In this document: positions 26,269 to 35,612 of the stretch, in pieces
Layout of the letters: every line of letters begins with the position of its first letter
Position numbering within the stretch: position 1 is the first letter of the stretch
NCBI RefSeq assembly: GCF_024701975.1
Contig: NZ_JANLNM010000001.1
Coordinates: 1,860,001 to 1,924,000, forward strand
Direction: 5' to 3'
Source of the DNA: Variovorax sp. ZS18.2.2
GTDB taxonomy: Bacteria > Pseudomonadota > Gammaproteobacteria > Burkholderiales > Burkholderiaceae_C
DNA: 64,000 nucleotides
Program-made: the position numbers and the translations under genes
The notes under the pieces: model-generated
The model's input: only the letters and a program-made list of their open reading frames with translations
The model's database searches: none
What the model was told of the DNA's origin: nothing

Positions 26269-28065
26269 GTGACTGAACGCTTCGACGACATCTATCACAC
26301 CGAAACCGGGGCGCTGGCGCAAGCTCGCCATGTGTTCCTGGACGGTTGCGGCCTACCGCAAGCGTGGGCCGGGCAGCCGCAATGGCGGATTCTCGAAACC
26401 GGCTTCGGGCTGGGCCTCAATTTCCTGACAACCTGGCAGGCGTGGCGTTCGGATGCGAATCGGCCGCGGATGCTGCACTTCGTCTCGGTCGAGGCGCATC
26501 CGGTCGGGGCGGACGATCTCTTGCGGGCTGCCGAGGCGTATCCGGAACTGGCGTCGCTGGCCCGGGAACTGGTCGCGCAGTGGCACGGGCTGCTGCCGGG
26601 CTTCCACCGGCTCGCCTTCGACGACGGCCGCGTGCTGCTCACGCTGTGCATCGGCGACGTTCAGGCCATGCTGCGCGCCCAGCGCTTCGAGGCCGACAGC
26701 CTCTTTCTCGATGGCTTCAGCCCGCAGCAGAACCCGGCGATGTGGTCGCCCGATACGTTGAAGGCGGTGTCGCGATTCGCTCGTCAGGGCACCGGTCTTG
26801 CCACCTGGACTTACGCGCGCGCAGTGCGGGATGCGCTCTCGCAGAACGGCTTCCAGCTCGAAAGGCGCGAGGGCCTGCTCCCAAAGCGCGACTGCCTCGG
26901 CGGCGTGTTCGCGCCCGCCTGGACGGTGCGGCGCCGCGGCCCGGCTCCCGCGCGGATCGAAGTGCCGGGCCGCTGCGCCGTGATCGGCGCCGGTCTCGCG
27001 GGTGCGGCGGTGGCCGCGAGCCTCGCGCGGCGCGGATGGCAGGTCACGGTGCTCGATGCGGCCTCGCGCCCCGCCTCGGGCGCCTCCGGCCTGCCGGTCG
27101 GCGTGCTGGCGCCCCATGTGTCGCCCGACGATGCCCTGCTCTCGCGACTCACGCGCGCGGGCATTCGCTCCACCTGGCTCGAACTGGAACGCCTGCTCGA
27201 AGAGGGCCGCGACTGGCGCGCCGGCGGCGTGCTGGAACGGCGACCCGAAGGCGATACGCGCGTGCCTGCCGGCTGGAGCGACAGCGGCCCCAACGAATCG
27301 TGGCCCGCGAGCGCCGGGCAACTGACCGCGGCTGGTCTGCCGGCCGATGCGCCTGCCATCTGGCACGCCCGTGCCGGCTGGGTGCGCCCGTCACGGTTGA
27401 TCGAGGTCTGGCTGCGTCAGCCGGGTGTCGAGTTCCGCGGCAACGCATCCGTGGCGCGGGTAACGCGGAACGCCGACGGCTGGCACCTGTTCGACGCGGC
27501 AAACCATCTGTTGATCGCAGCAGACCGCGTGGTCGTCGCCGCAGGCTTCGAGTCAGGCCGCTTCGCCCCGGGGCTGCCGCTGCAGCCGGTGCGCGGTCAG
27601 GTCGCGTGGGGCCGCACCAACGACAGCGCCCTTCCGGCCACACCACTCAACGGCGACGGCCACCTGATCGCCCATGTGCCCGATGCCGAAGGCGCCCTGC
27701 TCTGGCTCGCCGGCGCCACCTTCGACCGCGACAGCACCGACCTCGCCCCGAACGCCGACGACAGCGCCGCGAACCGTGACCGCCTCGCCCGGCTGCACCC
27801 CACCGCCGCTGCGGCATTGGGGCCGGCCTTCGAGCGCGGCGAAGTCAACGCCTGGATCGGCGTGCGCTGCGCCTCGGGCGATCGGCGGCCGCTGGTCGGT
27901 CCGCTGGACGAAGAGGCTAGCGGCCTCTGGGCCTGCACCGCACTGGGCTCACGCGGCCTCAGCTTCGCAGCCCTGTGCGCCGAACTGCTGGCCGCGCAAT
28001 GGCACGGCGAACCGCTGCCATTGCCCGCCACGCTGGCGAAGGCACTCGGCACGCAGCGGCTTTAG
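26269..28065 (+). CDS. mnmC: Bifunctional tRNA mnm5s2U biosynthesis protein
   Basis: A 598-residue fusion. Residues 1-230 are the MnmD methyltransferase (ILETGFGLGLNFLTTWQAW, LFLDGFSPQQNPAMWSP). The remainder is the FAD-dependent MnmC oxidoreductase with CAVIGAGLAGAAVAASLARR and the C-terminal WIGVRCASGDRRPLVGPL and LGSRGLSFAALCAELLAAQ. It finishes the mnm5s2U modification at the tRNA wobble position, whose sulfur is ultimately supplied by a cysteine desulfurase. GTG at 26269 was chosen because the upstream in-frame ATG lies in a dispersed repeat and would add a non-homologous extension; GGGTGA precedes the GTG. Confidence 0.9.
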   Translation: MTERFDDIYHTETGALAQARHVFLDGCGLPQAWAGQPQWRILETGFGLGLNFLTTWQAWRSDANRPRMLHFVSVEAHPVGADDLLRAAEAYPELASLARELVAQWHGLLPGFHRLAFDDGRVLLTLCIGDVQAMLRAQRFEADSLFLDGFSPQQNPAMWSPDTLKAVSRFARQGTGLATWTYARAVRDALSQNGFQLERREGLLPKRDCLGGVFAPAWTVRRRGPAPARIEVPGRCAVIGAGLAGAAVAASLARRGWQVTVLDAASRPASGASGLPVGVLAPHVSPDDALLSRLTRAGIRSTWLELERLLEEGRDWRAGGVLERRPEGDTRVPAGWSDSGPNESWPASAGQLTAAGLPADAPAIWHARAGWVRPSRLIEVWLRQPGVEFRGNASVARVTRNADGWHLFDAANHLLIAADRVVVAAGFESGRFAPGLPLQPVRGQVAWGRTNDSALPATPLNGDGHLIAHVPDAEGALLWLAGATFDRDSTDLAPNADDSAANRDRLARLHPTAAAALGPAFERGEVNAWIGVRCASGDRRPLVGPLDEEASGLWACTALGSRGLSFAALCAELLAAQWHGEPLPLPATLAKALGTQRL

Positions 28066-28403
28066 GAGCGCGTCGTGCCGGGTGGTGGAGGCGCCAGCAG
28101 GTGGTCGATCCGGCTGTCCCCGTAGGTGCGCACCACTTCGGAGATCACCACCTTGTAGCCATCCAGCCAGTTCGCCTGCGCCGCCTTGGCCTCCTGGTGC
28201 GCCGGGTGCCGGATCAGCGCCTGCAGACTGTCGAGCGAATCCCAGTAGTAGACGTTCGACACCAGCCCGTTGCCCGTGTTCTCCCAGGTCTCCTCGCCCA
28301 GGTAGCCGGGCAGCGACTTCGCGGCCGCGGCGATGGTCTGGTCGAGGCGGTGGAACGCGTCGTCGAACTGCTTCTTGGCGAAGATGAAGGTGGCGGAGTA
28401 CAT
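28062..28403 (-). CDS. Antibiotic biosynthesis monooxygenase (ABM)-fold protein
   Basis: A 113-residue dimeric alpha-beta barrel type protein: MYSATFIFAKKQFDDAFHRL, then GYLGEETWENTGNGLVSNVY and YWDSLDSLQALIRHPAHQEAK. Features fit the small ABM-like family, which includes heme-degrading and quinol oxygenases and proteins of unknown role. The stop overlaps that of mnmC convergently by 4 bases. Start at 28403 rather than 28472 because the alignment to the fold begins there. Confidence 0.75.
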   Translation of the reverse strand: MYSATFIFAKKQFDDAFHRLDQTIAAAAKSLPGYLGEETWENTGNGLVSNVYYWDSLDSLQALIRHPAHQEAKAAQANWLDGYKVVISEVVRTYGDSRIDHLLAPPPPGTTRS

Positions 28404-28513
28404 GGCTGCCGAAATCCCCTTGATAGGACGCTCGAACGTCGAGCGGGCGCCGATTCTGCGGCATAGGACCATCGCAAGTCACTACGCGCGGCACGAACGC
28501 ACGAGAATGCCCC

Positions 28514-29413
28514 ATGGCCATCCAGTACGACATCACGCACACCACCATCTACCGCTACAACAAGCCGGTCACCTTCGGTTTGCACCGGGTGATGTTCCGG
28601 CCCCGCGACAGCCACGACCTGCGCGTGCTCGCCACCGACCTGCAGGTGAGCCCCCAGGCTTTCACGCGATTGATCCAGGACCCGCATTCCAACTCCGTCG
28701 CGCTGGTGCAGCCCATGGGCGAAGCCACCGAGCTGCGCATCGTGTGCTCCTTCACCATCGAGCATGTGCCTGCGCAGCAGGACCAGCTCGCGCTCGATCC
28801 GGCCGCCGAATTCCTGCCCTTCGCCTACTCGGTGCAGGAGCGCCTGGACCTGGAGCACTACCTGCGTCCGCACCACGAAGACGACGCCAGCGGCACGCTG
28901 ATCCGCTGGGCCCACCAGTTCCTGCACAACGACAAGCCCAACAACACGCGCGAGGTGCTCACGCGCATGAACGCGCACATCGGCCAGAGCCTCGAATACA
29001 AGGCGCGCGACGAAGAAGGCACGCAGACGCCGCTCGCCACGCTGGCGCTGGGCAGTGGCAGTTGCCGCGACTACGCGCTGCTGATGATGGAAGCCGCGCG
29101 GCGCCTGGGCATCGCCACCCGTTTTGTATCGGGCTACCTCTACGACGCCGCGCTCGACCGCGCGGCGCAGGCGCCCGGCGAATCGATGACCGGCGCCGGC
29201 ACCACGCACGCCTGGTTGCAGGCGTACCTGCCGGGCATCGGCTGGCTCGCGTTCGACCCGACGAACAACCTGATGGGCAGCGGACAGCTCATCCGCGTGG
29301 GCGTCACGCGCGACCCGGCGCAGGCCGCGCCGATCTCGGGCAGTTGGTATGGGGACGCCGAGGCGTACGAAGGCCTCGATGCCACGGTGGTGGTCACCCG
29401 CCGCAAGGGCTGA
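28514..29413 (+). CDS. Transglutaminase-like cysteine protease-fold protein
   Basis: A 299-residue cytoplasmic protein. The N-terminal domain (YDITHTTIYRYNKPVTFGLH) is the beta-rich module usual in bacterial transglutaminase-like proteins. The catalytic triad is visible as Cys184 in GSGSCRDYALL, His232 in GTTHAWLQAYL and Asp248 in LAFDPTNN. The family includes peptidases and cross-linking enzymes; the substrate is unknown. It is divergent from the ABM gene, with about 110 bases for both promoters. Confidence 0.88.
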   Translation: MAIQYDITHTTIYRYNKPVTFGLHRVMFRPRDSHDLRVLATDLQVSPQAFTRLIQDPHSNSVALVQPMGEATELRIVCSFTIEHVPAQQDQLALDPAAEFLPFAYSVQERLDLEHYLRPHHEDDASGTLIRWAHQFLHNDKPNNTREVLTRMNAHIGQSLEYKARDEEGTQTPLATLALGSGSCRDYALLMMEAARRLGIATRFVSGYLYDAALDRAAQAPGESMTGAGTTHAWLQAYLPGIGWLAFDPTNNLMGSGQLIRVGVTRDPAQAAPISGSWYGDAEAYEGLDATVVVTRRKG

Positions 29414-29610
29414 TCTCTCCCAGAGGTTCTGCGCGGGTGTCGCGCAGGAGATAGCAGCTACGGGAAACCCCGGGCCGATGCGCCCGGCAGCGCCCCTACG
29501 CTGCGCCGCCGGTCCAGCGAAATAGCACGGTCGTTCTCCATGGCCGCCCGGGCCTCGCTGCGCCGGTGATCTTCCCAACCAAGACCCATAAAAACGGAGA
29601 GAGACATCCC

Positions 29611-31122
29611 ATGCATTCCGCGCGCCTGACACTCCTTGCCCTCGCCGCCAGCCTCGCCGTCGCATCCTGCGGCGGTGGTGGCGGTGGAAACGGTTTTGCC
29701 TTCACGCCCCTGCCGCCGGCTCCGGCGCCAGCGCCCGCCCCACCCGCACCGCCGCCGGCACCCGAAGAAACGCGCGTGCAGGACAGTCGCAATTCATTCG
29801 CGCCTGCAGACCCGAGCGCCACCACCTTCGCCGCCCTCGCGGCAGACGCCGGCGACAGGGTCGACAACGCCACCACCAGCCGCTGGGCCGGCATGCTGGG
29901 CGGCGCCCAGTACCACGTCGAAGTGCCGGCCGCATGGAACGGCAAGCTCGTGATGTACGCGCACGGCTATGCCGGCGAAGGCAACGTGCTGTCGGTGACC
30001 AACCCGTCGATCCGCCGCCATCTGATCCAGGAAGGCTACGCCTGGGCCGCCTCGAGCTACAGCAAGAACTTCTACGACGTGCGCGTGGGCGTGGAAGACA
30101 CCAACGCGCTGGCACTTGAGTTCAACAAGATCGCCAAGGCCAATGGCCGCGAGCTCGCTGCGCCATCGCAGACCTACATCACCGGACACTCGATGGGCGG
30201 TCACATCACCGCAGCGGCCATCGAGGACGAGGCCTTCGCCACCGCCAACCACAAGGTGAAGTACAGCGGCGCGGTGCCGATGTGCGGCGTGCTCGGCGAT
30301 ACCGAACTGTTCGACTACTTCGCGGGCGCGCAGGTCACGGCGCAAGCGCTTGCAGGACTGCCGAAATATCCGACGCCGAACTGGGCGGACATCATGGCGC
30401 AGGTCACGGGCACGTTGTTTTCGACCTTCACGACCTCGCCGCCCAACATCGTGCCGACGCCGACGGGCATCAAGTACATGACGGTGGTGATGAACCTCAC
30501 CGGCGGCCAACGGCCAATGTTCGACATCGGCTTCGCCAGGGGCGGCTCCTTCGCAGCCGTGTGGGGCGTGTTCGGCAGCGACGGCACCGTGACGGGCATC
30601 CTCAACAAGAACACGCTCGACACCAACCGCTTCACCTACACGATCCTGGGCGATGCGCCCGGCTCGGCCAGCCTGAACGCCTCGGTGATCAAGCTCACGG
30701 CAGTGCCCGACGCCAACCGCCTGCGCACCGACGGCCTGCGCTGGGTTCCGAAGAACAACGGCGAGTTCAGGATCCCGGTGGTGTCGCTGCACACGCTCGG
30801 CGACCTGTACGTGCCCTTCAGCATGGAGCAGATCTACCAGAAGCGCGTGGCCGCCAAGGGCAACAGCCAATGGCTGGTGCAACGCGCGATCCGCGGGATC
30901 ACGCATTGCGACTTCACGGTGCAGGAGCAGGTCGAGGCCTTCGACGCGATGGTCCAGTGGCAGCAAGGCGGACCGAAGCCCGCGGGCGACGACGTGGTGA
31001 CGGCCGCGACGGTGGCGGACAGCAAATACGGCTGTACCTTCTCGCGGCCGCTCGGCACAGTCGACGAATCCCCGACCAGCCAGGCGACGCGGCCCACAGC
31101 CGCACTGGCAGCGCCCTGCTGA
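29611..31122 (+). CDS. Lipoprotein alpha/beta hydrolase
   Basis: A 503-residue exported hydrolase. The lipobox is AVASC, followed by a Gly6 tract and a Pro/Ala tether (PAPAPAPAPPAPPP), typical of outer-membrane lipoproteins in this genus. The enzyme domain has LVMYAHGYAGEGN near the oxyanion position and the nucleophile elbow TGHSMGGHI. An acid and a histidine (THCDFTVQEQ) occur late, in order for a catalytic triad. Some relatives are annotated as D-3-hydroxybutyrate oligomer hydrolase-like or tannase-like; I cannot decide. Start ATG chosen at the signal peptide, preceded by GGAGAGAGA. Confidence 0.8.
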   Translation: MHSARLTLLALAASLAVASCGGGGGGNGFAFTPLPPAPAPAPAPPAPPPAPEETRVQDSRNSFAPADPSATTFAALAADAGDRVDNATTSRWAGMLGGAQYHVEVPAAWNGKLVMYAHGYAGEGNVLSVTNPSIRRHLIQEGYAWAASSYSKNFYDVRVGVEDTNALALEFNKIAKANGRELAAPSQTYITGHSMGGHITAAAIEDEAFATANHKVKYSGAVPMCGVLGDTELFDYFAGAQVTAQALAGLPKYPTPNWADIMAQVTGTLFSTFTTSPPNIVPTPTGIKYMTVVMNLTGGQRPMFDIGFARGGSFAAVWGVFGSDGTVTGILNKNTLDTNRFTYTILGDAPGSASLNASVIKLTAVPDANRLRTDGLRWVPKNNGEFRIPVVSLHTLGDLYVPFSMEQIYQKRVAAKGNSQWLVQRAIRGITHCDFTVQEQVEAFDAMVQWQQGGPKPAGDDVVTAATVADSKYGCTFSRPLGTVDESPTSQATRPTAALAAPC

Positions 31123-31171
31123 GGGAGATGCCCGTGGGGAACCGCCTTGCTTCCAGTGCTGGCGGTTCCCT

Positions 31172-32377
31172 TCAGCGCTTCGCCGCGCTGTAGGCCTTCA
31201 CCACCGGCACCGCCGTCGCGGAACTGTCGGCAAAAAGGCCGTCGATGCCCGCATCGAGAAAAGCCTTGATCTCCGCCGCCGTGTCGCCCTGCACGGTCGG
31301 ATCGCCCTTCGGCTCCTTCTTCAGGCTGGGCGGCAAGAAGAAGTTCTCGGGCCGGATCGTGTAGATGTGGACCAGCAGCTTCTTGTCGTGCGCGTCCTTC
31401 ACCAGCGTGGTCGGCGTGGCGAGCTTGCCGTCGGCCACCGGAATCACGCGCGACTTGTCCGGGCCGATGCCTTGCGCATAGGTCGCGATCTCGGCCAGGC
31501 CGGCGGGCGTCACGAGGTCGGCATAGGTGCGCTTGTCGCCCAGGGCCACCAGGTCATAGGGCGCGCCCGATCCGCCGATGAGCTGCACGATCTTCACCGT
31601 GCTCTTCAGGCGCACGTCCTTCAGGTTGCCCGTCTCGAAGGACTGCACGAACACCGGCGCCTCGGCCTTGTTCAGGCCGTGCTTCTGCAGCGTGTCGAGC
31701 AGCTTGTTCTCGAGCGGCAGGCCGATGGAGCGGAAGTAGGTCGGGTGCTTGGTTTCCGGATAGATGCCGATCACGCGGCCCTTGGCCACCGATTGCGCCT
31801 TGGCAAGCTCAATGACTTCGTCGAGCGTCGGCACCAGGAACTGGTCGTTGTACGACACGTTGGCGGGGCGCTGCTTCGGAATGCGCTCGCGGGCCCTCAG
31901 CTCGCGGAGCTCAGCCAGGGTGAAGTCCTCGGTGAACCAGCCGGTGACCGGGCGGCCATCGATCGTCTTGGTGGTCTTGCGGCTGGCGAACTTCGGCACA
32001 TCGGCCACGTTGGTGGTGGCCTCGGTCACGTTGCCGCCAGCATCGACGATGGCGATGGCGTTCTCGTGGCGGGCGACCAGCTCGCCGTCCTTGGTCGGCA
32101 CGAGGTCGGGTTCGATGAAGTCGGCGCCGTCGTCGATGGCCTGCTGGTAGGAGGCCAGCGTGTGCTCGGGCCGCAGGGCCGGTTCGCCGCGATGGCCGAT
32201 GACGAGCGCGGAAGGCGCCTGCTGCACGGGCGGTGGTGCCGGCGCGGGTGACGGTGCCGGTGCGGGCGCCGGGACCAGCGGCGAGAACGACGGGCCGCCT
32301 CCCCCGCCGCCGCACGCGCTCATAAGCGCGCATGCGCAGGCCGCCAGGGTGGTCCTGGAGAAAGAAAATGACTGCAT
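31172..32377 (-). CDS. Lipoprotein glycerophosphodiester phosphodiesterase
   Basis: A 401-residue lipoprotein with lipobox LMSAC, a Gly6 tract and Pro/Ala tether, then a GDPD barrel: LVIGHRGEPALRPEHTLASY (catalytic His-Arg), GADFIEPDLVPTKDGELV (metal ligands Glu and Asp) and ARHEN (second His). It would hydrolyse glycerophosphodiesters to glycerol-3-phosphate and an alcohol at the cell surface or in the periplasm. The start at 32377 begins the signal peptide MQSFSFSRTT and is preceded by GGGGGAT. Confidence 0.92.
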   Translation of the reverse strand: MQSFSFSRTTLAACACALMSACGGGGGGPSFSPLVPAPAPAPSPAPAPPPVQQAPSALVIGHRGEPALRPEHTLASYQQAIDDGADFIEPDLVPTKDGELVARHENAIAIVDAGGNVTEATTNVADVPKFASRKTTKTIDGRPVTGWFTEDFTLAELRELRARERIPKQRPANVSYNDQFLVPTLDEVIELAKAQSVAKGRVIGIYPETKHPTYFRSIGLPLENKLLDTLQKHGLNKAEAPVFVQSFETGNLKDVRLKSTVKIVQLIGGSGAPYDLVALGDKRTYADLVTPAGLAEIATYAQGIGPDKSRVIPVADGKLATPTTLVKDAHDKKLLVHIYTIRPENFFLPPSLKKEPKGDPTVQGDTAAEIKAFLDAGIDGLFADSSATAVPVVKAYSAAKR

Positions 32378-32537
32378 TGGAGATCCCCCGTTTTCGCTTC
32401 TGTCGATCCGTATTCGCTCGTGCCAGTCTTGGTGTTGGTTTGCGGCGAGCGCCGGATCATTGCGAGGATTTATGTCGATGCCGTGACGGCAATGCCATGT
32501 CACGCGACAGGTGGCATGGCAGAGCCGCGCTGCAAGG

Positions 32538-33461
32538 TCAGGAGCGCGCAGCCAGTTTGGCTTCGAGTTCGGCGATCAATGCCCTTGCCTCGTCGCCCTC
32601 GGGAATATTGCGGCCGCTGTCGCGCCACTGCACCGCACTCTTGAACCCCTCGGCCTCCGCTTGCCGGCGAAACCACATCCCCTCGGGGTTGTGGCGCGTG
32701 ATGCCGTCGAACACGGTCGCGAACATCTGCGTCTGCTCCAGCCCCATCGAATGCCACACCTGGTTGACGACCAGCTTGTGCATCATCAAGTGCGAGCGCG
32801 GCACGCCCGCGATGCGTTGCGCGAGCTTCAGCGTGGCGTCGTCGAGTTGGTCGGCCGGCACCGAGAAATTCGCGAGGCCCCATTCGGCCGCCTGCGCGCC
32901 GTCGATGGTGTCGCCGGTGAACATCAGCTGCTTCGCGCGCATCGCGCCGAGCCGGTAGGTCCACATCGCCGTGGTCGGGCAGCCCCACACGCGCGTGGGC
33001 ATGTAGCCGATGCGTGCGTCGTCGGCCATGGTCAGCAGGTCACAGCACAGCGCGATGTCGCTGCCACCCGCCACTGCATAGCCGTGCACCTTCGCGATGG
33101 TGGGCTTGCGGCAGCGCCACAGGGCCATGAAGTCGTCGGTGTTGCGCTTCATGGCGGCGTAGTCGAGCATCGGGTCCCAGGGGGTTTTCTCCTGCCTGCA
33201 AGGGTGGTCGCCTTCGCCTTCGCGGCCGTGACCCTCGGCGTAGTCGCCGAGGTCGTAGCCGGCGCAGAAGGCGCGGCCCGCGCCTTCGACCACGATGACG
33301 TGCACCTCGTCGTCGGCCTCGGCCCACTCGACCGCCTGGCGGATTTCCGATGGCGTGGTCTCACCGATGGCGTTGAGCTTTTCGGGGCGATTGAGCACGA
33401 GGCGCGCGATGCGCGGATGCTGCGGGTCCTTGTCGATCAGGACGGTCTTGAAGGCGGGCAT
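32538..33461 (-). CDS. Enoyl-CoA hydratase/isomerase family protein
   Basis: A 307-residue crotonase-fold enzyme. Oxyanion-hole stretches are [18 protein letters not shown] and [17 protein letters not shown]. An insertion of about 25 polar residues ([20 protein letters not shown]) follows the first, and the C-terminal part is long, as in crotonase members annotated only as enoyl-CoA hydratase/isomerase family. It acts on a CoA thioester; the substrate is unknown. AAGGAGAC precedes the chosen ATG at 33461. Confidence 0.88.
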   Translation of the reverse strand: MPAFKTVLIDKDPQHPRIARLVLNRPEKLNAIGETTPSEIRQAVEWAEADDEVHVIVVEGAGRAFCAGYDLGDYAEGHGREGEGDHPCRQEKTPWDPMLDYAAMKRNTDDFMALWRCRKPTIAKVHGYAVAGGSDIALCCDLLTMADDARIGYMPTRVWGCPTTAMWTYRLGAMRAKQLMFTGDTIDGAQAAEWGLANFSVPADQLDDATLKLAQRIAGVPRSHLMMHKLVVNQVWHSMGLEQTQMFATVFDGITRHNPEGMWFRRQAEAEGFKSAVQWRDSGRNIPEGDEARALIAELEAKLAARS

Positions 33462-33553
33462 GGTCTGGTGTCTCCTTGGGTTGGGTCGCCATGCTCTTGT
33501 AGCATCGCCGCCAGGCCAACCGGCACAGGCAAACCACGGGGGAGCACCACACG

Positions 33554-34042
33554 ATGACCGCGACATTCAGGATCTCCGAAGACGACTACGTCGATGCGAT
33601 GCGGCTCTATGGGCGGTTGCCGCGTCTCGCGCGATGGGTGGTGATCGCGATCGCCGTCGGGCTGCTGCTGACCGCGGTCTTCGGTTCGCGCCAGGTGCAG
33701 TCAGGCGCGCTGGGCGGCCTCGTCGGCGGCACGATGGTGCTGCTGGCCATGCGCTACATGGTCCTGCCGATGAGCGCACGCCGCCACTACCGCAAGTACA
33801 AGGCGATCCAGGACGAGTTCTCGGTCGAGCTGCTGGACGATGCCCTGCGCCTCTGGGCCCCGCACGGAGAGAGCCGGATCATCTGGGCGAACGTGCTCAA
33901 GTGGCGCCAGGACGAGCGCTTCGTGCTGCTCTACCCGATGCCGCGCCTCTTTCATGTGCTGCCCAAGTCGGTGGCGGCGCAAGGCTTCGACGTGCCCGCA
34001 CTTGTCGAGCGCTTGAACCGGCACGTCGGTCCCGAAACCTGA
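33554..34042 (+). CDS. YcxB-like membrane protein
   Basis: A 162-residue protein with two transmembrane segments (about residues 27-46 and 52-70) and a C-terminal cytoplasmic beta domain containing [20 protein letters not shown] and [19 protein letters not shown], the pattern of YcxB-like proteins. Function unknown. The stop is 6 bases before the stop of the convergent histidine kinase gene. Confidence 0.7.
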   Translation: MTATFRISEDDYVDAMRLYGRLPRLARWVVIAIAVGLLLTAVFGSRQVQSGALGGLVGGTMVLLAMRYMVLPMSARRHYRKYKAIQDEFSVELLDDALRLWAPHGESRIIWANVLKWRQDERFVLLYPMPRLFHVLPKSVAAQGFDVPALVERLNRHVGPET

Positions 34043-34048
34043 AGCGCT

Positions 34049-35539
34049 TCAGGTGCCGGTGGCGCCGCTCAACTGAAAGCGGAACACCGCCCCCTTGCCC
34101 GCCTGCGGCACCAGCCGGATGTCGCTGCCGTGCAGCTGCAGGATGCGCTGCACGATCACCAGCCCCAGCCCGCCGCTGCCCGAGCCGTCGCTGCGCGCAC
34201 CACTCATGAACACGGGCCGCACGAAGAGCCCCTTTTGCAGCTCGCCCGGAATGCCGGCGCCGGTGTCGCTCACCTGCACCGCCACGCCGGCGTTCGCGGG
34301 GCGAAGCTGAACCTCGATTTGGCCGCCGGCCGGCGTATGGCGGATGGCGTTGTCCAGCAGGTTGGTCAGCACGCGCTCGATCATCCCGAGGTCGGCCGAC
34401 ACCACCGGCAGGCCCGGCGCGATGTCGGGCTTGAGCTGTTGGTGCCTTGCCTCGGCAGCGAGCTCGAACTTCTGGAACACGTCCTGCACCAGGTCGGCGA
34501 GCGCGAAGTTCTCCTTCTCGGGCTTGACCACGCCGTACTCGAGCCGCGCCAGCTCGAACAGCTCCTGCGCGAGCCGGCCCACCTTGCGGCTCTGGCCGAG
34601 CGCGATTTCCAGGTAGCGCCGCCGCTCTTCCTCGCTGAGCGTGCCGGCCTTGAGCAGCAGCGTTTCGAGATAACCGTGCAGCGATGTCAGCGGCGTGCGC
34701 AGGTCGTGCGAGATGTTGGCGAAAAGCTCGCGGCGCTGCTGGTCCTGCAGCGTGAGCTCGCGCCATTGCTCGGCGATGCGGCGCGTCATCTGCGTGAAGG
34801 CCTGGCCCAGCAACGCGATCTCGTCGGTGCCGTGCGAAAGCCTTTCCAGCCTGGGCGTTTCGGTTTCCAGCGATGCGATGCCCTCGGTCTCGAAGCGCTT
34901 GACCGCCTTCGTCAGCTCGCGCAGCGGCCGCGTGATGAGCCGGAACGCCGCCAGCCCCGCGAGCAACCCGAGCAGCGCCACCAGCCCCATCGACCACAGC
35001 GTGGTGCGCAGCACGTTGTCGGCCGCCAGATGGGCCGAGAGCACATCGTGGTCCTCGCCTTGCAGCACCACGTAGACATAGCCCACCTCGCGCCCGCCCA
35101 TGCGCAGCGGCGCGGCGCTGAACACCTTGGCGGTGTCGGGGCTGCGCGGGTCGTCGCCCACGATGGGCAGAGGTGCGCCGGAGATCAGCTTGCGGATCGG
35201 CTCCACCGCCACCCTGTCGCGCTTCAGGTGTCCAGGTGGCGCGGCCTGCGCCTCGATGTGGCCGTCGAGCCCGAGCAGGTAGACCTCCACGCTGGGGTTG
35301 ACCGCCATCAGCTTGTCGAACAGGTCCTTCACTTTGTCCTGATCGAGGCCGCCGGGCTTGATCAGCTCGGCGTTCTCCGCGATGTGAGCGGCGAGCCCGC
35401 CCGACAGGCGCTGGATCACCTCCTGCTCGTGCAGCCCGTTCGAGCGCATCTGCAGCCACGCCGAAGCGCCGCAGCAGGCCAGCAGCAGCACCGCGAACAC
35501 CATCGAGAGACGGCGAGAGAGCGTGGCCCAAGCGATCAT
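34049..35539 (-). CDS. Sensor histidine kinase next to the redox cluster
   Basis: A 496-residue kinase: transmembrane helix at about 11-29, a periplasmic sensor of about 145 residues, a second helix at about 182-200, HAMP, then H-box LFANISHDLRTPLTSLHGY with His278. The ATPase has LLDNAIRHTP, DTGAGIP and GGLGLVIVQ. The sensor has a PAS-like pattern (VEVYLLGLDGHIEAQA) suggesting a single-domain cache fold. Start at 35539, chosen where the signal-anchor begins. The response regulator gene is upstream, after a 73-base gap with two hairpins. Confidence 0.92.
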   Translation of the reverse strand: MIAWATLSRRLSMVFAVLLLACCGASAWLQMRSNGLHEQEVIQRLSGGLAAHIAENAELIKPGGLDQDKVKDLFDKLMAVNPSVEVYLLGLDGHIEAQAAPPGHLKRDRVAVEPIRKLISGAPLPIVGDDPRSPDTAKVFSAAPLRMGGREVGYVYVVLQGEDHDVLSAHLAADNVLRTTLWSMGLVALLGLLAGLAAFRLITRPLRELTKAVKRFETEGIASLETETPRLERLSHGTDEIALLGQAFTQMTRRIAEQWRELTLQDQQRRELFANISHDLRTPLTSLHGYLETLLLKAGTLSEEERRRYLEIALGQSRKVGRLAQELFELARLEYGVVKPEKENFALADLVQDVFQKFELAAEARHQQLKPDIAPGLPVVSADLGMIERVLTNLLDNAIRHTPAGGQIEVQLRPANAGVAVQVSDTGAGIPGELQKGLFVRPVFMSGARSDGSGSGGLGLVIVQRILQLHGSDIRLVPQAGKGAVFRFQLSGATGT

Positions 35540-35551
35540 CGGTGCACCCTT

Positions 35552-35580
35552 GGCGCTTCGCGCCTTCCCGCCAGGCGGGA
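35552..35580. repeat. Two adjacent hairpins between response regulator and kinase
   Basis: GGCGC-TTC-GCGCC at 35552-35564 and TCCCGCC-A-GGCGGGA at 35566-35580 form two stems in the short gap of the two-component operon. The neighbouring TTGGGGCGGCCCGGCGCGGC text recalls intergenic elements of related genomes. It could lower kinase expression relative to the regulator. Confidence 0.45.
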
Positions 35581-35612
35581 GCGAGCTTGCTTGGGGCGGC
35601 CCGGCGCGGCGC

